Assembly: GCA_030623035.1 (NCBI GenBank)
Contig: JAUXFK010000007.1
Location: forward strand, 1-23,930
Length of the DNA stretch: 23,930 nucleotides
Origin: Deltaproteobacteria bacterium
GTDB taxonomy: Bacteria; Desulfobacterota; UBA8473
Reading direction: 5' to 3'
A program made the translations under genes and the position numbers. This document shows, piece by piece, positions 7,427 to 16,190 of the stretch. The notes beneath the pieces were generated by a model. It was not told where the DNA came from and made no database searches. It was given only the letters and a program-made list of their open reading frames with translations. Positions within the stretch are counted from its first letter, which is position 1; every line of letters starts with the position of its first letter.

Positions 7427-8590
7427 ATGTTTCCTCTGGATAGGATCAAAGTTCTAGACTTCTCTCAGTCCGCTGCCGGGCCTTTCTGCGGTATGCTTCT
7501 TGGAGATATGGGTGCGGATGTAATAAAGATAGAGCCTTTGACAGGAGATTCATTTCGGCCACTGTTAAATGGTGCATGGTCTCAAATAATTAATCGAAAT
7601 AAGAGAAGTTTGGCCCTCAACCTGAAGACCAATGAGGGAAAGGAAATTGCCTTAAAATTGGCTCGCGATGCAGACATACTCCTCGAAGCATTTACTCCGG
7701 GGAAAATCGACAAATTGGGTCTTGGCTATAATGAGATTAGAGATATTAACCCGGCAATTATCTACTGTTCTCTTTCCGGCTATGGTCAGGATGGCCCATA
7801 TAGCTATCGCGCCGGTTACGACGTTTGCAGTCAGGCTGAATGCGGCCTGATGGCGGCTACCGGAGAACCGGATGGCGGTTATGTCAGGATAGGAGCCTCA
7901 CCGATCGATTACGGAACAGGAATGTTCGCTATGATCGGGATGCTATTGGCCCTCCGTGTGCGGGATGAAACCGGTAGAGGACAACTTATTGACGTTTCGC
8001 TTTTCGATACAGGCGTAACCTGGATGAATTACTGGTTTGCAAACTATGCAATGACTGGTAAGGATCCTCCCAGGCTTGGATCGGGCCATGAATTTGCGAC
8101 CCCGTATCAGGTTTTTCAGACCAAAGATAAACCGCTTTTCATAGGGGTTGCAAGCGATAAGTCATTTGCAGACTTTTGCAGGGAAGTCGGATTGAACTCT
8201 TTGCTGGAAGACCCTAAGTTCAATAACGCATATTCCAGGTTACTACATAGAGACGAACTGTTAAAGATTATTCAAGACAGAGTAAAGGAGTTTACCAGAT
8301 GTGAATTGATCAAAAAACTGGATCCTTATGGTATTCCATATGCACCTGTTAATACCATCAGTGAGGTTGTAGATGATCCCCACATTAAAGCACGTGGGAC
8401 ATTGATAGAGATGGGGTCGGAAAAGGGTAACCTGAAAGCTCCTGGAATGGCCATTCGCCTCTCAGAAACACCCGGCACAATCAGGCGTCCCGCACCCGCA
8501 CTTGGCGAGCATACGAATGAGATATTATCAGAGCTTGGCTACGAAAATAATAAGATCAACCGATTGAGAGAAAAGAAGGTTATCCTTTAA
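7427..8590 (+). CDS. Class III CoA-transferase (CaiB/BaiF family)
   Basis: This 387-residue family III CoA-transferase moves CoA between carboxylic acids through an aspartyl-CoA thioester. The N-terminal nucleotide-like fold (LDFSQSAAGPFCGMLLGDMGADVIKIE, about 9-37) and the following NRNKRSLALNLK block are typical. The catalytic Asp is most likely D194 in VSLFDTG, aligned with Asp169 of formyl-CoA transferase. The length is close to the family norm of about 390-430. Named relatives include CaiB, FldA (phenyllactate:cinnamoyl-CoA) and BbsEF-type succinyl transferases; the sequence does not tell which acids are used. It lies 101 bp ahead of the activase gene on the same strand, so it would supply or recycle the CoA ester handled by the neighbouring dehydrogenases and the activase system. 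Confidence 0.9.
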   Translation: MFPLDRIKVLDFSQSAAGPFCGMLLGDMGADVIKIEPLTGDSFRPLLNGAWSQIINRNKRSLALNLKTNEGKEIALKLARDADILLEAFTPGKIDKLGLGYNEIRDINPAIIYCSLSGYGQDGPYSYRAGYDVCSQAECGLMAATGEPDGGYVRIGASPIDYGTGMFAMIGMLLALRVRDETGRGQLIDVSLFDTGVTWMNYWFANYAMTGKDPPRLGSGHEFATPYQVFQTKDKPLFIGVASDKSFADFCREVGLNSLLEDPKFNNAYSRLLHRDELLKIIQDRVKEFTRCELIKKLDPYGIPYAPVNTISEVVDDPHIKARGTLIEMGSEKGNLKAPGMAIRLSETPGTIRRPAPALGEHTNEILSELGYENNKINRLREKKVIL

Positions 8591-8691
8591 GGGGCTTTTG
8601 CTTAAACTTTGGAAGAACACCGCAACGAAAAAAATTTGACAGATTGTAATTTTTTTGCCTTACAAGCTTCACTAGAAGAGAAGACAAAATC

Positions 8692-11613
8692 ATGACTGAG
8701 AGGAAGCTTCAAAACGATCAACAGGCAGACCGATTCTTCGAAGGGATAGAGATTGGAGCGGTCTCCGTGAAATGGGTTCTCAGGACACAAAATGGGGAAG
8801 TAACTCCGATAATCGCCCAGCACGGCGGAAATCCGAAAAAGAAGGTCCAAGAACTGGTTGAGAAGCATCCGAATACAAATGCTTCACGGATTGTGATAAC
8901 CGGTGAGGCAGCAAGGGGGCTCTTTGACCTTCCTTACCGGTCAGAGACGGAATGTATTGAAAAGGCGCTTGCGTTCCATAGTCTAAAACCAGATGTCGTC
9001 CTTTCCTTAGGAGGAGAGACGTTTAGCGTTTACTCATTAAAGGATGGTATGATAAAAAACATCATTTCAACGACAAAATGTGCTGCAGGTACAGGTGAAT
9101 TTATCGTACAACAGTTTAAAAGAATGGGCCTATCGCTTGAAGAAGGGCTTAAACAAAGCGAAGGTGGAAAGCTTGTGCAGTTGGCTACGCGTTGCTCTGT
9201 CCATTGTAAATCTGACGCTACCCATAAGCTCAATAAGGGAGAGTGCAGTCCTGGTGATATTGCCAAATCCCTTATCCATGATTTGGCGGAAAAAGTCAGT
9301 AAGATGGTTGAGATAGCAAAGTGGCCAACACGTTTAATTGTGGTTTGCGGAGGAGTTGCAAATAACCGATTTTTCATTGAGAACCTGAGACAATTCTTCA
9401 ATGATTCTGAGGTCGTAGTTCTTCCATATAGCCCCTATCTTGAGGCATTTGGAGCATCTCTGTATGCTTCAGAGTTGCCTGAAAATATAACCATCCCAAA
9501 CAATGACAAATGGATCAAGCCATTAAGTGTAGCCTTTGAGACCTTAAATGGGCTTAAGGAAGCTGAATCGTTTCTTGATTATAAGGTTCGATTTGATGTC
9601 GGAAAAAAGATAGTGCCGGATGCCAGGTATATCCTCGGCGTTGATGCCGGCTCTACCACCACCAAGGCAGTGCTTTTTAATGTGTCTGACGGTTCTGTTG
9701 GTGCAAGCTGTTACCTGAGAACCCTTGGCAACCCTGTACAGGCAACAAAGAATTGCCTGAATGAACTTATTAAGCAGGTAGGAGATGTGCCTATAAAGAT
9801 AATCCAGGCAGGGGTGACAGGATCAGGAAGAGAGATGGTTTCCGTCTATCTGGATAACTGTCGAAGCTTTAATGAAATACTCGCACACGCCAAGGCAGCG
9901 TCTGAACATGTACCGGATGTTGATACCGTATTTGAGATAGGCGGTCAAGATTCGAAGTTTATTTCTTTCCTTAAAGGCGTTCCAATCGATTATGCGATGA
10001 ACGAAGGGTGCTCAGCAGGAACGGGTAGCTTTTTAGAAGAATCTGCATCCGTAGATATGGGTGTTGCCATGGAGGATATCAGTACAATAGCCATAAGAAG
10101 CAAACATCCTATTGCATTCGGCGAAAGATGCGCGGCTTTTATCAATACGGACTTAAGAAACGCCCTTCAGCAAGGAGCAAATCAGGAAGATGTAGTTGCC
10201 GGTCTGGCCTATTCTATTGCTGACAATTATATCTCGCGCATTGTTGGTGCCCGTCATATTGGAGAGAATCTTCTCTTTTTGGGTGGCGTTGCACTGAACA
10301 AATCAGTTGCTCTGGCCATTGCATCCCGCACACAGAGAAAAGTGGTCGTCCCCACCCATCCTGAACTGATGGGATGTGTTGGAACCTCCCTTATGACGAG
10401 AGACCTTTTGCAAGATGGAGATATAGCAGAAAGTACACAAAAACTTAAAGATCTCGTCGAGGGTAAGATGGAAATAAAGGGCACCCTTTCTTGTACAAGC
10501 TGTGAAAACAGATGCGAGATTCAAAAGATAGCGATCCGAAACAAGACCTATCCCTTTGGAGGACTCTGTTCCAAATATGAAATCCAGCGTCACAAAAGCG
10601 GCAAGGCCAGAGAAGGAAAGGATCTCGTGGCAGTTCGAACAGAGATGATGTTCGATGAATTCGGGCCATATAAATTGCAAAACCCTCGCGGAAATATCGG
10701 GCTGCCCATGGCGCTGACGACCCTTGAACTATTCCCCTTTTATGCCAAGCTTATCAATGAGCTGGGTTATAATGTCATCCTATCCAATCCTTCAAAGGAG
10801 GGAAATACCAAAACAAGGGGAGCAATGTGCTATCCCTGTGAACTTGTCCATGGGGCTGTCTATGATCTCATGGACAGGGATGTAGACTTCATATTCTTAC
10901 CGCACGTCATTGATATGGAAATCCCTGATGGCCATTCCTTCAGCTACACATGCCCTACCACGACAATCATACCAGGATTAATAAAGGGAGCGTTTGAAGA
11001 GATAACAGATCGAATCCTCTCCCCTCATATCGGGCTTTCGAAAAACCTTATAAGGACAACCCTGAAGGAGATCGGTCGGTTGGGTTCTATACTCAGTATC
11101 AAGAGGAAGACTGCAAAAAAAGCAGGGAAGAATGCCCTTTCCCACTATGAAAGGTTTGTTGAGAAGTATCATAGATATGGAGAAGAAGAATTTAATAAAT
11201 TAATAAAAGACCCAACTGTCATAATCGCGGGAAGACCTTACACGACTTGCTTATCAGATGTAAATCTTGCCCTCCCACGAAAGATTATCAGCAGAGGGTA
11301 TAATGTTATCCCTGTCGACATATTACCGCGATCGGATAATGGCTTCCAAATAGGCAATGTATGGCACTTCACTCAACAGATAACGAATGCGGTGGATCTT
11401 GTAAAGAAGATCCCGAACCTATATATCTGTCTGGTCTCCTGTTTCTCCTGTGGCCCTGATGCAAGTATATATCATTATATTCGACAGGAACTGGCAGGTA
11501 AGACTTTCTGTTACCTCGAAATAGATTCACATACCGCCCATGCAGGCTTTGAGGCGCGTGTGGGCGCTTTTATAGATATAATAGAAGAGCGTCGTCGTAG
11601 AGGTGAGGCTTAG
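8692..11613 (+). CDS. Giant acyl-CoA dehydratase activase-related protein (BcrAD/BadFG ATPase, DUF2229)
   Basis: This 973-residue protein has two tandem ASKHA ATPase domains (about 17-262 and 312-572), a linker cysteine cluster (C601, C604, C608, C626) and a DUF2229/HgdB-like C-terminal half (about 660-970). Family activases use ATP to push a low-potential electron onto 2-hydroxyacyl-CoA dehydratases, aryl-CoA reductases or double-cubane proteins. The second domain has the phosphate motif VDAGSTTTK and cluster cysteines C440 (CSAGTGSF) and C480. The first has a degenerate phosphate motif (IGAVSVKW) but keeps C130 (CAAGTGEF) and C168. The tail carries MCYPCE (C713, C716) and CFSCGPDA, like dehydratase subunits. 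The ribosome binding site is weak (gaagagaag). The target enzyme is unknown; the protein at 11976 is the likely partner. Confidence 0.88.
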   Translation: MTERKLQNDQQADRFFEGIEIGAVSVKWVLRTQNGEVTPIIAQHGGNPKKKVQELVEKHPNTNASRIVITGEAARGLFDLPYRSETECIEKALAFHSLKPDVVLSLGGETFSVYSLKDGMIKNIISTTKCAAGTGEFIVQQFKRMGLSLEEGLKQSEGGKLVQLATRCSVHCKSDATHKLNKGECSPGDIAKSLIHDLAEKVSKMVEIAKWPTRLIVVCGGVANNRFFIENLRQFFNDSEVVVLPYSPYLEAFGASLYASELPENITIPNNDKWIKPLSVAFETLNGLKEAESFLDYKVRFDVGKKIVPDARYILGVDAGSTTTKAVLFNVSDGSVGASCYLRTLGNPVQATKNCLNELIKQVGDVPIKIIQAGVTGSGREMVSVYLDNCRSFNEILAHAKAASEHVPDVDTVFEIGGQDSKFISFLKGVPIDYAMNEGCSAGTGSFLEESASVDMGVAMEDISTIAIRSKHPIAFGERCAAFINTDLRNALQQGANQEDVVAGLAYSIADNYISRIVGARHIGENLLFLGGVALNKSVALAIASRTQRKVVVPTHPELMGCVGTSLMTRDLLQDGDIAESTQKLKDLVEGKMEIKGTLSCTSCENRCEIQKIAIRNKTYPFGGLCSKYEIQRHKSGKAREGKDLVAVRTEMMFDEFGPYKLQNPRGNIGLPMALTTLELFPFYAKLINELGYNVILSNPSKEGNTKTRGAMCYPCELVHGAVYDLMDRDVDFIFLPHVIDMEIPDGHSFSYTCPTTTIIPGLIKGAFEEITDRILSPHIGLSKNLIRTTLKEIGRLGSILSIKRKTAKKAGKNALSHYERFVEKYHRYGEEEFNKLIKDPTVIIAGRPYTTCLSDVNLALPRKIISRGYNVIPVDILPRSDNGFQIGNVWHFTQQITNAVDLVKKIPNLYICLVSCFSCGPDASIYHYIRQELAGKTFCYLEIDSHTAHAGFEARVGAFIDIIEERRRRGEA

Positions 11614-11698
11614 GGCTCTAACTCGTAAATTCGGTGTCGTATTTTAGGTCAGAGTTCCGATCGTTGACCCGTCGGATTCGGGAAAACCTAAAGTGACT
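11614..11698. other. Intergenic segment after the activase gene
   Basis: It lies between the activase stop and the palindromic element. It holds a cctaaagtgactaaag stretch (about 11687-11702) that resembles the arm of the adjoining element, perhaps a degenerate extra repeat. There is no terminator with a T-tract, so read-through into the next gene is possible. Confidence 0.35.
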
Positions 11699-11893
11699 AA
11701 AGTTTGAAGTGCCTAAAGTGAACTAAAGTTAAGGAAAACGCTTTCAGAGCATTAGTCATGTATTACTGAACTTCGATTAGAGCAAACTACCATAAAGCAA
11801 ACAGGGCAAGAATCAGAACGGATTTTAAGAATGAAATCAAAATAGAATATTTTAACTTTAGGCACTTTAGCTCATTTTAGGCACTTTAAACTT
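11699..11893. repeat. Palindromic element D between activase and HgdB-like genes
   Basis: The left arm (11699-11732) contains aagtgcctaaagtgaactaa. The right arm (11852-11893) reads in reverse complement as aagtttaaagtgcctaaaat and then a second agtgcctaaagtt unit. The arms match with few mismatches and contain the repeated unit agtgcctaaagt. About 120 bases of unmatched, non-coding sequence lie between. Total length is about 195 bp. It is probably a MITE or other intergenic repeat. It sits inside a gene pair that functionally belongs together. Confidence 0.65.
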
Positions 11894-11903
11894 AATACGT
11901 AAT

Positions 11904-11919
11904 CGTATTTAAGAATACG
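11904..11919. promoter_or_regulatory. Small perfect inverted repeat upstream of the HgdB-like gene
   Basis: cgtatt-taag-aatacg is a perfect 6-bp dyad with a 4-base spacer, about 56 bases before the ATG at 11976. It has no T-run after it, so it is not a terminator. It could be an operator or chance in AT-rich DNA. Confidence 0.25.
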
Positions 11920-11975
11920 TTTACTTAGGGCTGTATTGACAGGTTGTTGAAAACTGAAAATGGGGGGGCAAAAAG

Positions 11976-13358
11976 ATGAACAATAATATCGGACTCAAAC
12001 AAGCGAGGCTTTCGAAGAATTGCAAGTATATTATCGATAGTGACGGTAACAGGGTCGAATATGATGATCCACGGGTAGTGCACGTTTGGCCGATAGATAC
12101 CAGTATCTATGCAACAAGAATGATCGCAAATTTCTTCCGAAATATGGGTTGGAATTTCAGATATACTGGAAAGACGAATGCTGAAGTATTACAGTACGCA
12201 AAAAAACTGTGTTCCGGGAGAGAATGTATTCCTTGCACTTCAATAACAGGTGCAACCTTAAATGATATTCTCAGTAAGAGGAAGGAGGATCAAATACTCG
12301 TCTATTACAGCCTTGACCAGGATGGGCCCTGCCAGAACGGTGCCTGGCGTGTGGTCTGGGATGCCTTTGCCAAGAGGCTCAATTTGAGAAACGTTGTTTT
12401 TCTTTCGACACCGACCCAGAAAAGTAACTATATCGGACAGGGCGATCTATTTGCATTAAAGCTGGGCACTTTTATAGCTGTGAGTGACCTTCTTGAAGAA
12501 GCAGAGTATACGCTGAAATGTCTTGCCAGGGATAATAAAAGTGCAATAAAGACCTTCGAAGAAGAGACCGACCGCGTTATAGGCAGTGCCAAAAATGGGG
12601 TTCTGGCTGTTAGATCAGCCTTGAAGATATGGGCAGAAAACCTGGCAGAGGTACCTCTAAAGGCCAATGTGGAGGAGACGCCCAAAGTATTGATCTTTGG
12701 CGGCCTAAATGTTCTCTTTGTTCATTATCCGGTAACAGACTATTTCATAGAGCAAGGCGTCATTCCAAAGGTTGTCGATTTTTCAGAGGGTCTTTGCTGG
12801 CTTGAATCGGAACATATTGTCAGATACGGCTTTAAGAGAGGTCTGATCAACCCAAAGGAACAATTCAATATACCCTTTATGCTTCTTTCCTTGCTTAATC
12901 TAAGAAACAGTACAAAAGAAGGTCTAAACGCATTAAAGATGAGACTGCACCTCGCAGGCCTGGATTCTATTGTAAGAAGAGCCCGAAAGATAGCCGAGAA
13001 ATCCGGTCTTCTGTATGATGTCCACATACCGTTTCGTACGATCGTTGAGCAAGGACACAGATATGTATCGAATATTGGATACACTGAAACTCCTGTGACT
13101 ACAGGGAGGTATCTGTGTTCTATTGAGGCAGGGGCGATTGATGGATTGATAAATCTTGGTTCTTTCAACTGTCAACCCGCAATGAATTCCCAGGCCATCA
13201 TACGCCCCTTAGCAAACAAAAGCGATATTCCATTTGCTTCTATCGATTGTGAAGGCCCATGGATATCAACAAATCAGCGAAGGCTACTCGAGACTCTGGC
13301 TGTGCAGGCCAAACGGGTTCGAGAAAAGAAAAATAAACATAGCAGTTTGGCTTTTTAA
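11976..13358 (+). CDS. HgdB-like 2-hydroxyacyl-CoA dehydratase-related protein (partner of the giant activase)
   Basis: This 460-residue protein resembles the C-terminal HgdB/D-like part of single-chain giant activases (about 1400 residues): 973 plus 460 residues gives that total. Cysteine motifs CSGRECIPC (C79, C84, C87) and DGPCQNG (C119) are placed like the cluster ligands of dehydratase and double-cubane subunits. Later cysteines occur in GRYLC, FNCQP and SIDCEGP. The first 70 residues contain the VVHVWPIDTS...ATRMIANFFRNMG block typical of this group. It would accept electrons from the activase or act with its DUF2229 tail. The start follows a G-rich site (ggggggg). It is separated from the activase gene by 362 bp, mostly a repeat element. 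The exact reaction is unknown. Confidence 0.75.
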   Translation: MNNNIGLKQARLSKNCKYIIDSDGNRVEYDDPRVVHVWPIDTSIYATRMIANFFRNMGWNFRYTGKTNAEVLQYAKKLCSGRECIPCTSITGATLNDILSKRKEDQILVYYSLDQDGPCQNGAWRVVWDAFAKRLNLRNVVFLSTPTQKSNYIGQGDLFALKLGTFIAVSDLLEEAEYTLKCLARDNKSAIKTFEEETDRVIGSAKNGVLAVRSALKIWAENLAEVPLKANVEETPKVLIFGGLNVLFVHYPVTDYFIEQGVIPKVVDFSEGLCWLESEHIVRYGFKRGLINPKEQFNIPFMLLSLLNLRNSTKEGLNALKMRLHLAGLDSIVRRARKIAEKSGLLYDVHIPFRTIVEQGHRYVSNIGYTETPVTTGRYLCSIEAGAIDGLINLGSFNCQPAMNSQAIIRPLANKSDIPFASIDCEGPWISTNQRRLLETLAVQAKRVREKKNKHSSLAF

Positions 13359-13638
13359 ATATTTAATTGCCACTGAACCTGTGTCGATAACATCTATTTC
13401 ATAAAGTTTAAATAATACGAAAAAACTTGACATTCGTATCTTTATTTACTATCTATCTATAATAGCGTTATGATTTAATCATAAAACAGGCCTGCCCAAA
13501 TCACCTGCTCTTATGCTTTCCTTTTTAAATAAACCTAAAAAGGATTTTCCTTCTAGGCTATGGGAGCGATAAAGAAAAAAATGATAGGCAGTGGTTCTGT
13601 AGTTGCAATGTCACAAAAGATTAGAAAGGAGGTTTTTA

Positions 13639-14832
13639 ATGGACTTTAGTTTTACTCCTGAACAGGAGAAGCTGAAAAAAGAATTTGAAGAATTCTTCAT
13701 CACTGAGATGAAAAAGGCACCACCGACATATGAAACAGGTGGCCTTGAAGCAATGTTTGGTTCTGATGTAGGTTGGGAATTTCATCTTTACATGGCACGA
13801 GAGTTAGGAAAGAAGGGCTGGCTCGCCATGGCGTGGCCTGAAAAATATGGTGGAAAGGATGCCTCTGTAATCGATCAGGTAATATTCTCTGAGGTAAGGG
13901 GCTATTATGGAGGTCCAGGCGTGGACATTTTTGGCATTGGGATCGTTGCCCCTACACTTTTGGTTGCAGCAAGTGAGAAACAAAGAGAGAAATTTCTACC
14001 TCCTATAGCCAAAGGAGAGCTTATGTATTGCCAGGGGTGGAGCGAACCCAATGCAGGGTCTGACCTTGCTAGTTTATCGACGACTGCTGTCAAAGATGAA
14101 GATGACTATATAATAAACGGCCAAAAAATATGGACGAGCGGTGCCCATCGGGCTGATTGGATGTTCATTCTCGTAAGGACGAATCTAGAAGAAAAGAGGA
14201 GCAAAGGCCTTACCTATCTCCTGCTCGACATGAAGGCTCCAGGCATAACCGTTCGGCCGATCGAAGCCATGGATGGCTTGCATATGTTCAATGAGGTCTT
14301 CTTCGATGATGTCCGCGTACCTATAGCCAATCGAATTGGGGAAGAAAACAAAGGTTGGGAAGTAACTAGACAGAGTATGAATTTTGAGAGATCCAGTATA
14401 GGTATCTTTTCGGAAAACCAAAAAACAATTGAAGACCTGGTAAGATTTGTAAAAGAGACCAAAAGAGACGGGAAACCACTGGCGGAAAATCAGGTGATAA
14501 GGAATAAACTGGCTGAGCTTGCCGCTGAAACCGAAGTTGGTCGGGCAATGGCATATAATATAGCATGGATGCAAGAGAAGGGCGGCTTATTCCTGGCTGC
14601 ATCTGCTGCATCTGCTGCGAAGGTCTTTGGAACAGAGTTGGCCCAACGTCTGGTTTATGTTGGTGCTGATATCCTGGGACAATACAGTCAAGTAAAAGAA
14701 TCTAAGTGGGCACCTTTTCATGGGAAATTTGAAACGAATTATCAGAACTGCATGGGGCTTAATATTGCAGGAGGTACCTCAGAGATCCAAAGGAACCTGG
14801 TAGCTTGGATAGGACTGGGTTTACCAAGATAG
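13639..14832 (+). CDS. Acyl-CoA dehydrogenase, catalytic-type (large) subunit, pair 2
   Basis: This acyl-CoA dehydrogenase has 397 residues from the ATG at 13639, which has aaaggagg at 13625-13632; an upstream TTG at 13603 has no ribosome binding site. The substrate/FAD signature is WSEPNAGSDLA at about residues 134-144. As in the large subunit of pair 1, the C-terminal Glu of the MCAD type is lost (AGGTSEIQRN), while a helix-G Glu is present (SMNFER, E250). It should therefore be the active subunit of a heterotetramer with the gene 41 bp downstream. The order of the two subunits is the reverse of pair 1. General form is PimC/ChsE4-like; the substrate is unknown. The 280-bp region upstream holds no gene. 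Confidence 0.88.
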   Translation: MDFSFTPEQEKLKKEFEEFFITEMKKAPPTYETGGLEAMFGSDVGWEFHLYMARELGKKGWLAMAWPEKYGGKDASVIDQVIFSEVRGYYGGPGVDIFGIGIVAPTLLVAASEKQREKFLPPIAKGELMYCQGWSEPNAGSDLASLSTTAVKDEDDYIINGQKIWTSGAHRADWMFILVRTNLEEKRSKGLTYLLLDMKAPGITVRPIEAMDGLHMFNEVFFDDVRVPIANRIGEENKGWEVTRQSMNFERSSIGIFSENQKTIEDLVRFVKETKRDGKPLAENQVIRNKLAELAAETEVGRAMAYNIAWMQEKGGLFLAASAASAAKVFGTELAQRLVYVGADILGQYSQVKESKWAPFHGKFETNYQNCMGLNIAGGTSEIQRNLVAWIGLGLPR

Positions 14833-14873
14833 TTGTAAATATTTATTTATATCGATTGAATGGAGGTAAATAT

Positions 14874-16007
14874 ATGAATCTCGATTTTAACGAGGATCAG
14901 GAGATATTGAGGTCATCGGCAAAAAACTTTCTGGAGAAAGAATGTCCCAAAGATCTCGTGAGAGAGATAGAAGAGAGCAAAGAAGGATATTCACCAGAAA
15001 TCTGGAATAAGATGATCGAACTAGGTTGGACCGGAATCGCTTTCCCTGAAGATTACGGAGGATACGGTGGAGATTTTATGAACCTTATTGTGCTCATGGA
15101 GGAAATGGGACGCAACATAATACCAAGCCCTTTCTTTTCTACTGTTGTCCTTTCCGGTCTGACAATACTTGAAGGAGGCACTGAGGAACAGAAAAAAGAA
15201 TACCTGGAGAAGATTGCAGTCGGTGAGATAATTATGTCACTTGCATTATACGAACCGAATGGAAGCTATAATGCATCTGGTATAACTGTATCAGCCACCC
15301 CCAAAGATGATGGATATGTAATAAATGGCACAAAGATGTTTGTAAACGATGCCAATATTGCGGATTACCTCTTGGTTGTTGCCAGAACAGAGGATTCAGA
15401 CAACCCTGAAGAGGGGGTAACAATATTTTTAGTAGAGGCAAAAGCATCCGGCATTACCTGTAATAAGGTGCCTACCATGGGCCTTGACAACTCTTGTGAG
15501 GTTATCTTCGATAATGTTTCTATACCCAAAGCCAATATACTTGGAGAAGCAGGGAAAGCTTGGGAAGTTATTCAAAAGTCCTCTGAAAAGGCAATTATGG
15601 CCAAGTGCGCAGAGATGGTAGGGGGAGCCCAAGCCTCTTTGGATATGACCAATGCTTATGCAAAAGAGAGGGTACAATACAAGCAACCCATTGGAAAGTT
15701 TCAGGTCATACAGCACTATTTAGCTGACATGATGATAAAGGTAGGCACTTCAAGAAACATCCTTTACGAAGTTTCCTGGATGGTTGGACAGAATATACCA
15801 TGCGCCATGAAAGTTTCCGCCGCTAAAAGCTGGATAAATGAGGCATACAAATTTATCACAGAACGTGGTGTTCAGATCCACGGTGGAATAGGAACTACTC
15901 GGGAATGTGACATTGGGCTCTACTATCGAAGGGCTAAAACAGCAGAATTGATACTAGGGGATACAGGTCACCATCTGGAGAATATTGCACAGGAAATAGG
16001 GTTATAA
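14874..16007 (+). CDS. Acyl-CoA dehydrogenase, non-catalytic-type (small) subunit, pair 2
   Basis: It has 377 residues from the ATG at 14874, which has ggagg at 14862-14866; an earlier in-frame ATG at 14805 overlaps the preceding gene and adds a non-homologous tail. Length equals that of the small subunit of pair 1, and the two align along their whole length (for example FLEKECP/FLKKECP, GYSPE/GYSPD, AKCAEMVGGAQ). The family signature is degraded (LYEPNGSYNASG) and neither catalytic Glu position is filled (AELILGDT and AIMAKCAEMVGG). It is the likely structural/FAD-site partner of the preceding gene, PimD-like. A strong terminator follows it, ending this transcription unit. Confidence 0.85.
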   Translation: MNLDFNEDQEILRSSAKNFLEKECPKDLVREIEESKEGYSPEIWNKMIELGWTGIAFPEDYGGYGGDFMNLIVLMEEMGRNIIPSPFFSTVVLSGLTILEGGTEEQKKEYLEKIAVGEIIMSLALYEPNGSYNASGITVSATPKDDGYVINGTKMFVNDANIADYLLVVARTEDSDNPEEGVTIFLVEAKASGITCNKVPTMGLDNSCEVIFDNVSIPKANILGEAGKAWEVIQKSSEKAIMAKCAEMVGGAQASLDMTNAYAKERVQYKQPIGKFQVIQHYLADMMIKVGTSRNILYEVSWMVGQNIPCAMKVSAAKSWINEAYKFITERGVQIHGGIGTTRECDIGLYYRRAKTAELILGDTGHHLENIAQEIGL

Positions 16008-16078
16008 AAGCATTTTAATTCCTTCCTGTGAGTTAAATTTACGGATAAGCAACAAATATCCTCAGTTTTTGAATACTC

Positions 16079-16116
16079 GCCCCCAGGACATTTGAGAGTC
16101 TTGGGGGCTTTGTTTT
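16079..16116 (+). terminator. Intrinsic terminator after dehydrogenase pair 2
   Basis: The stem gccccagga-type arm (16079-16088) pairs with tcttgggggc (16099-16108), 10 bp with one G-T pair and a 10-base loop. It is followed by tttgtttt. It lies 72 bases after the stop of the small subunit gene. Confidence 0.85.
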
Positions 16117-16167
16117 ATCCTGTAAAAAGACAGTTTTTCTCGATTAAAGCCGGGCTTATGCCTGCTG

Positions 16168-16183
16168 TTTCTGGATGGACACT
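16168..16183 (+). repeat. Solo end of element A
   Basis: tttctggatggacact is an exact 16-base match to 116-131, the right end of the left copy of element A. No further match extends on the left side. It lies 7 bases from the 3' side of the tRNA-Val gene. It looks like the remnant of a deleted or decayed copy. Confidence 0.5.
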
Positions 16184-16190
16184 GGTTATT

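Noticed and set aside
13427..13463. TTGACA and TATAAT upstream of dehydrogenase pair 2
   Set aside because: They are 25 bases apart, too far for one sigma-70 promoter, and neither has a convincing partner at 16-18 bases. A promoter here is plausible but not shown.
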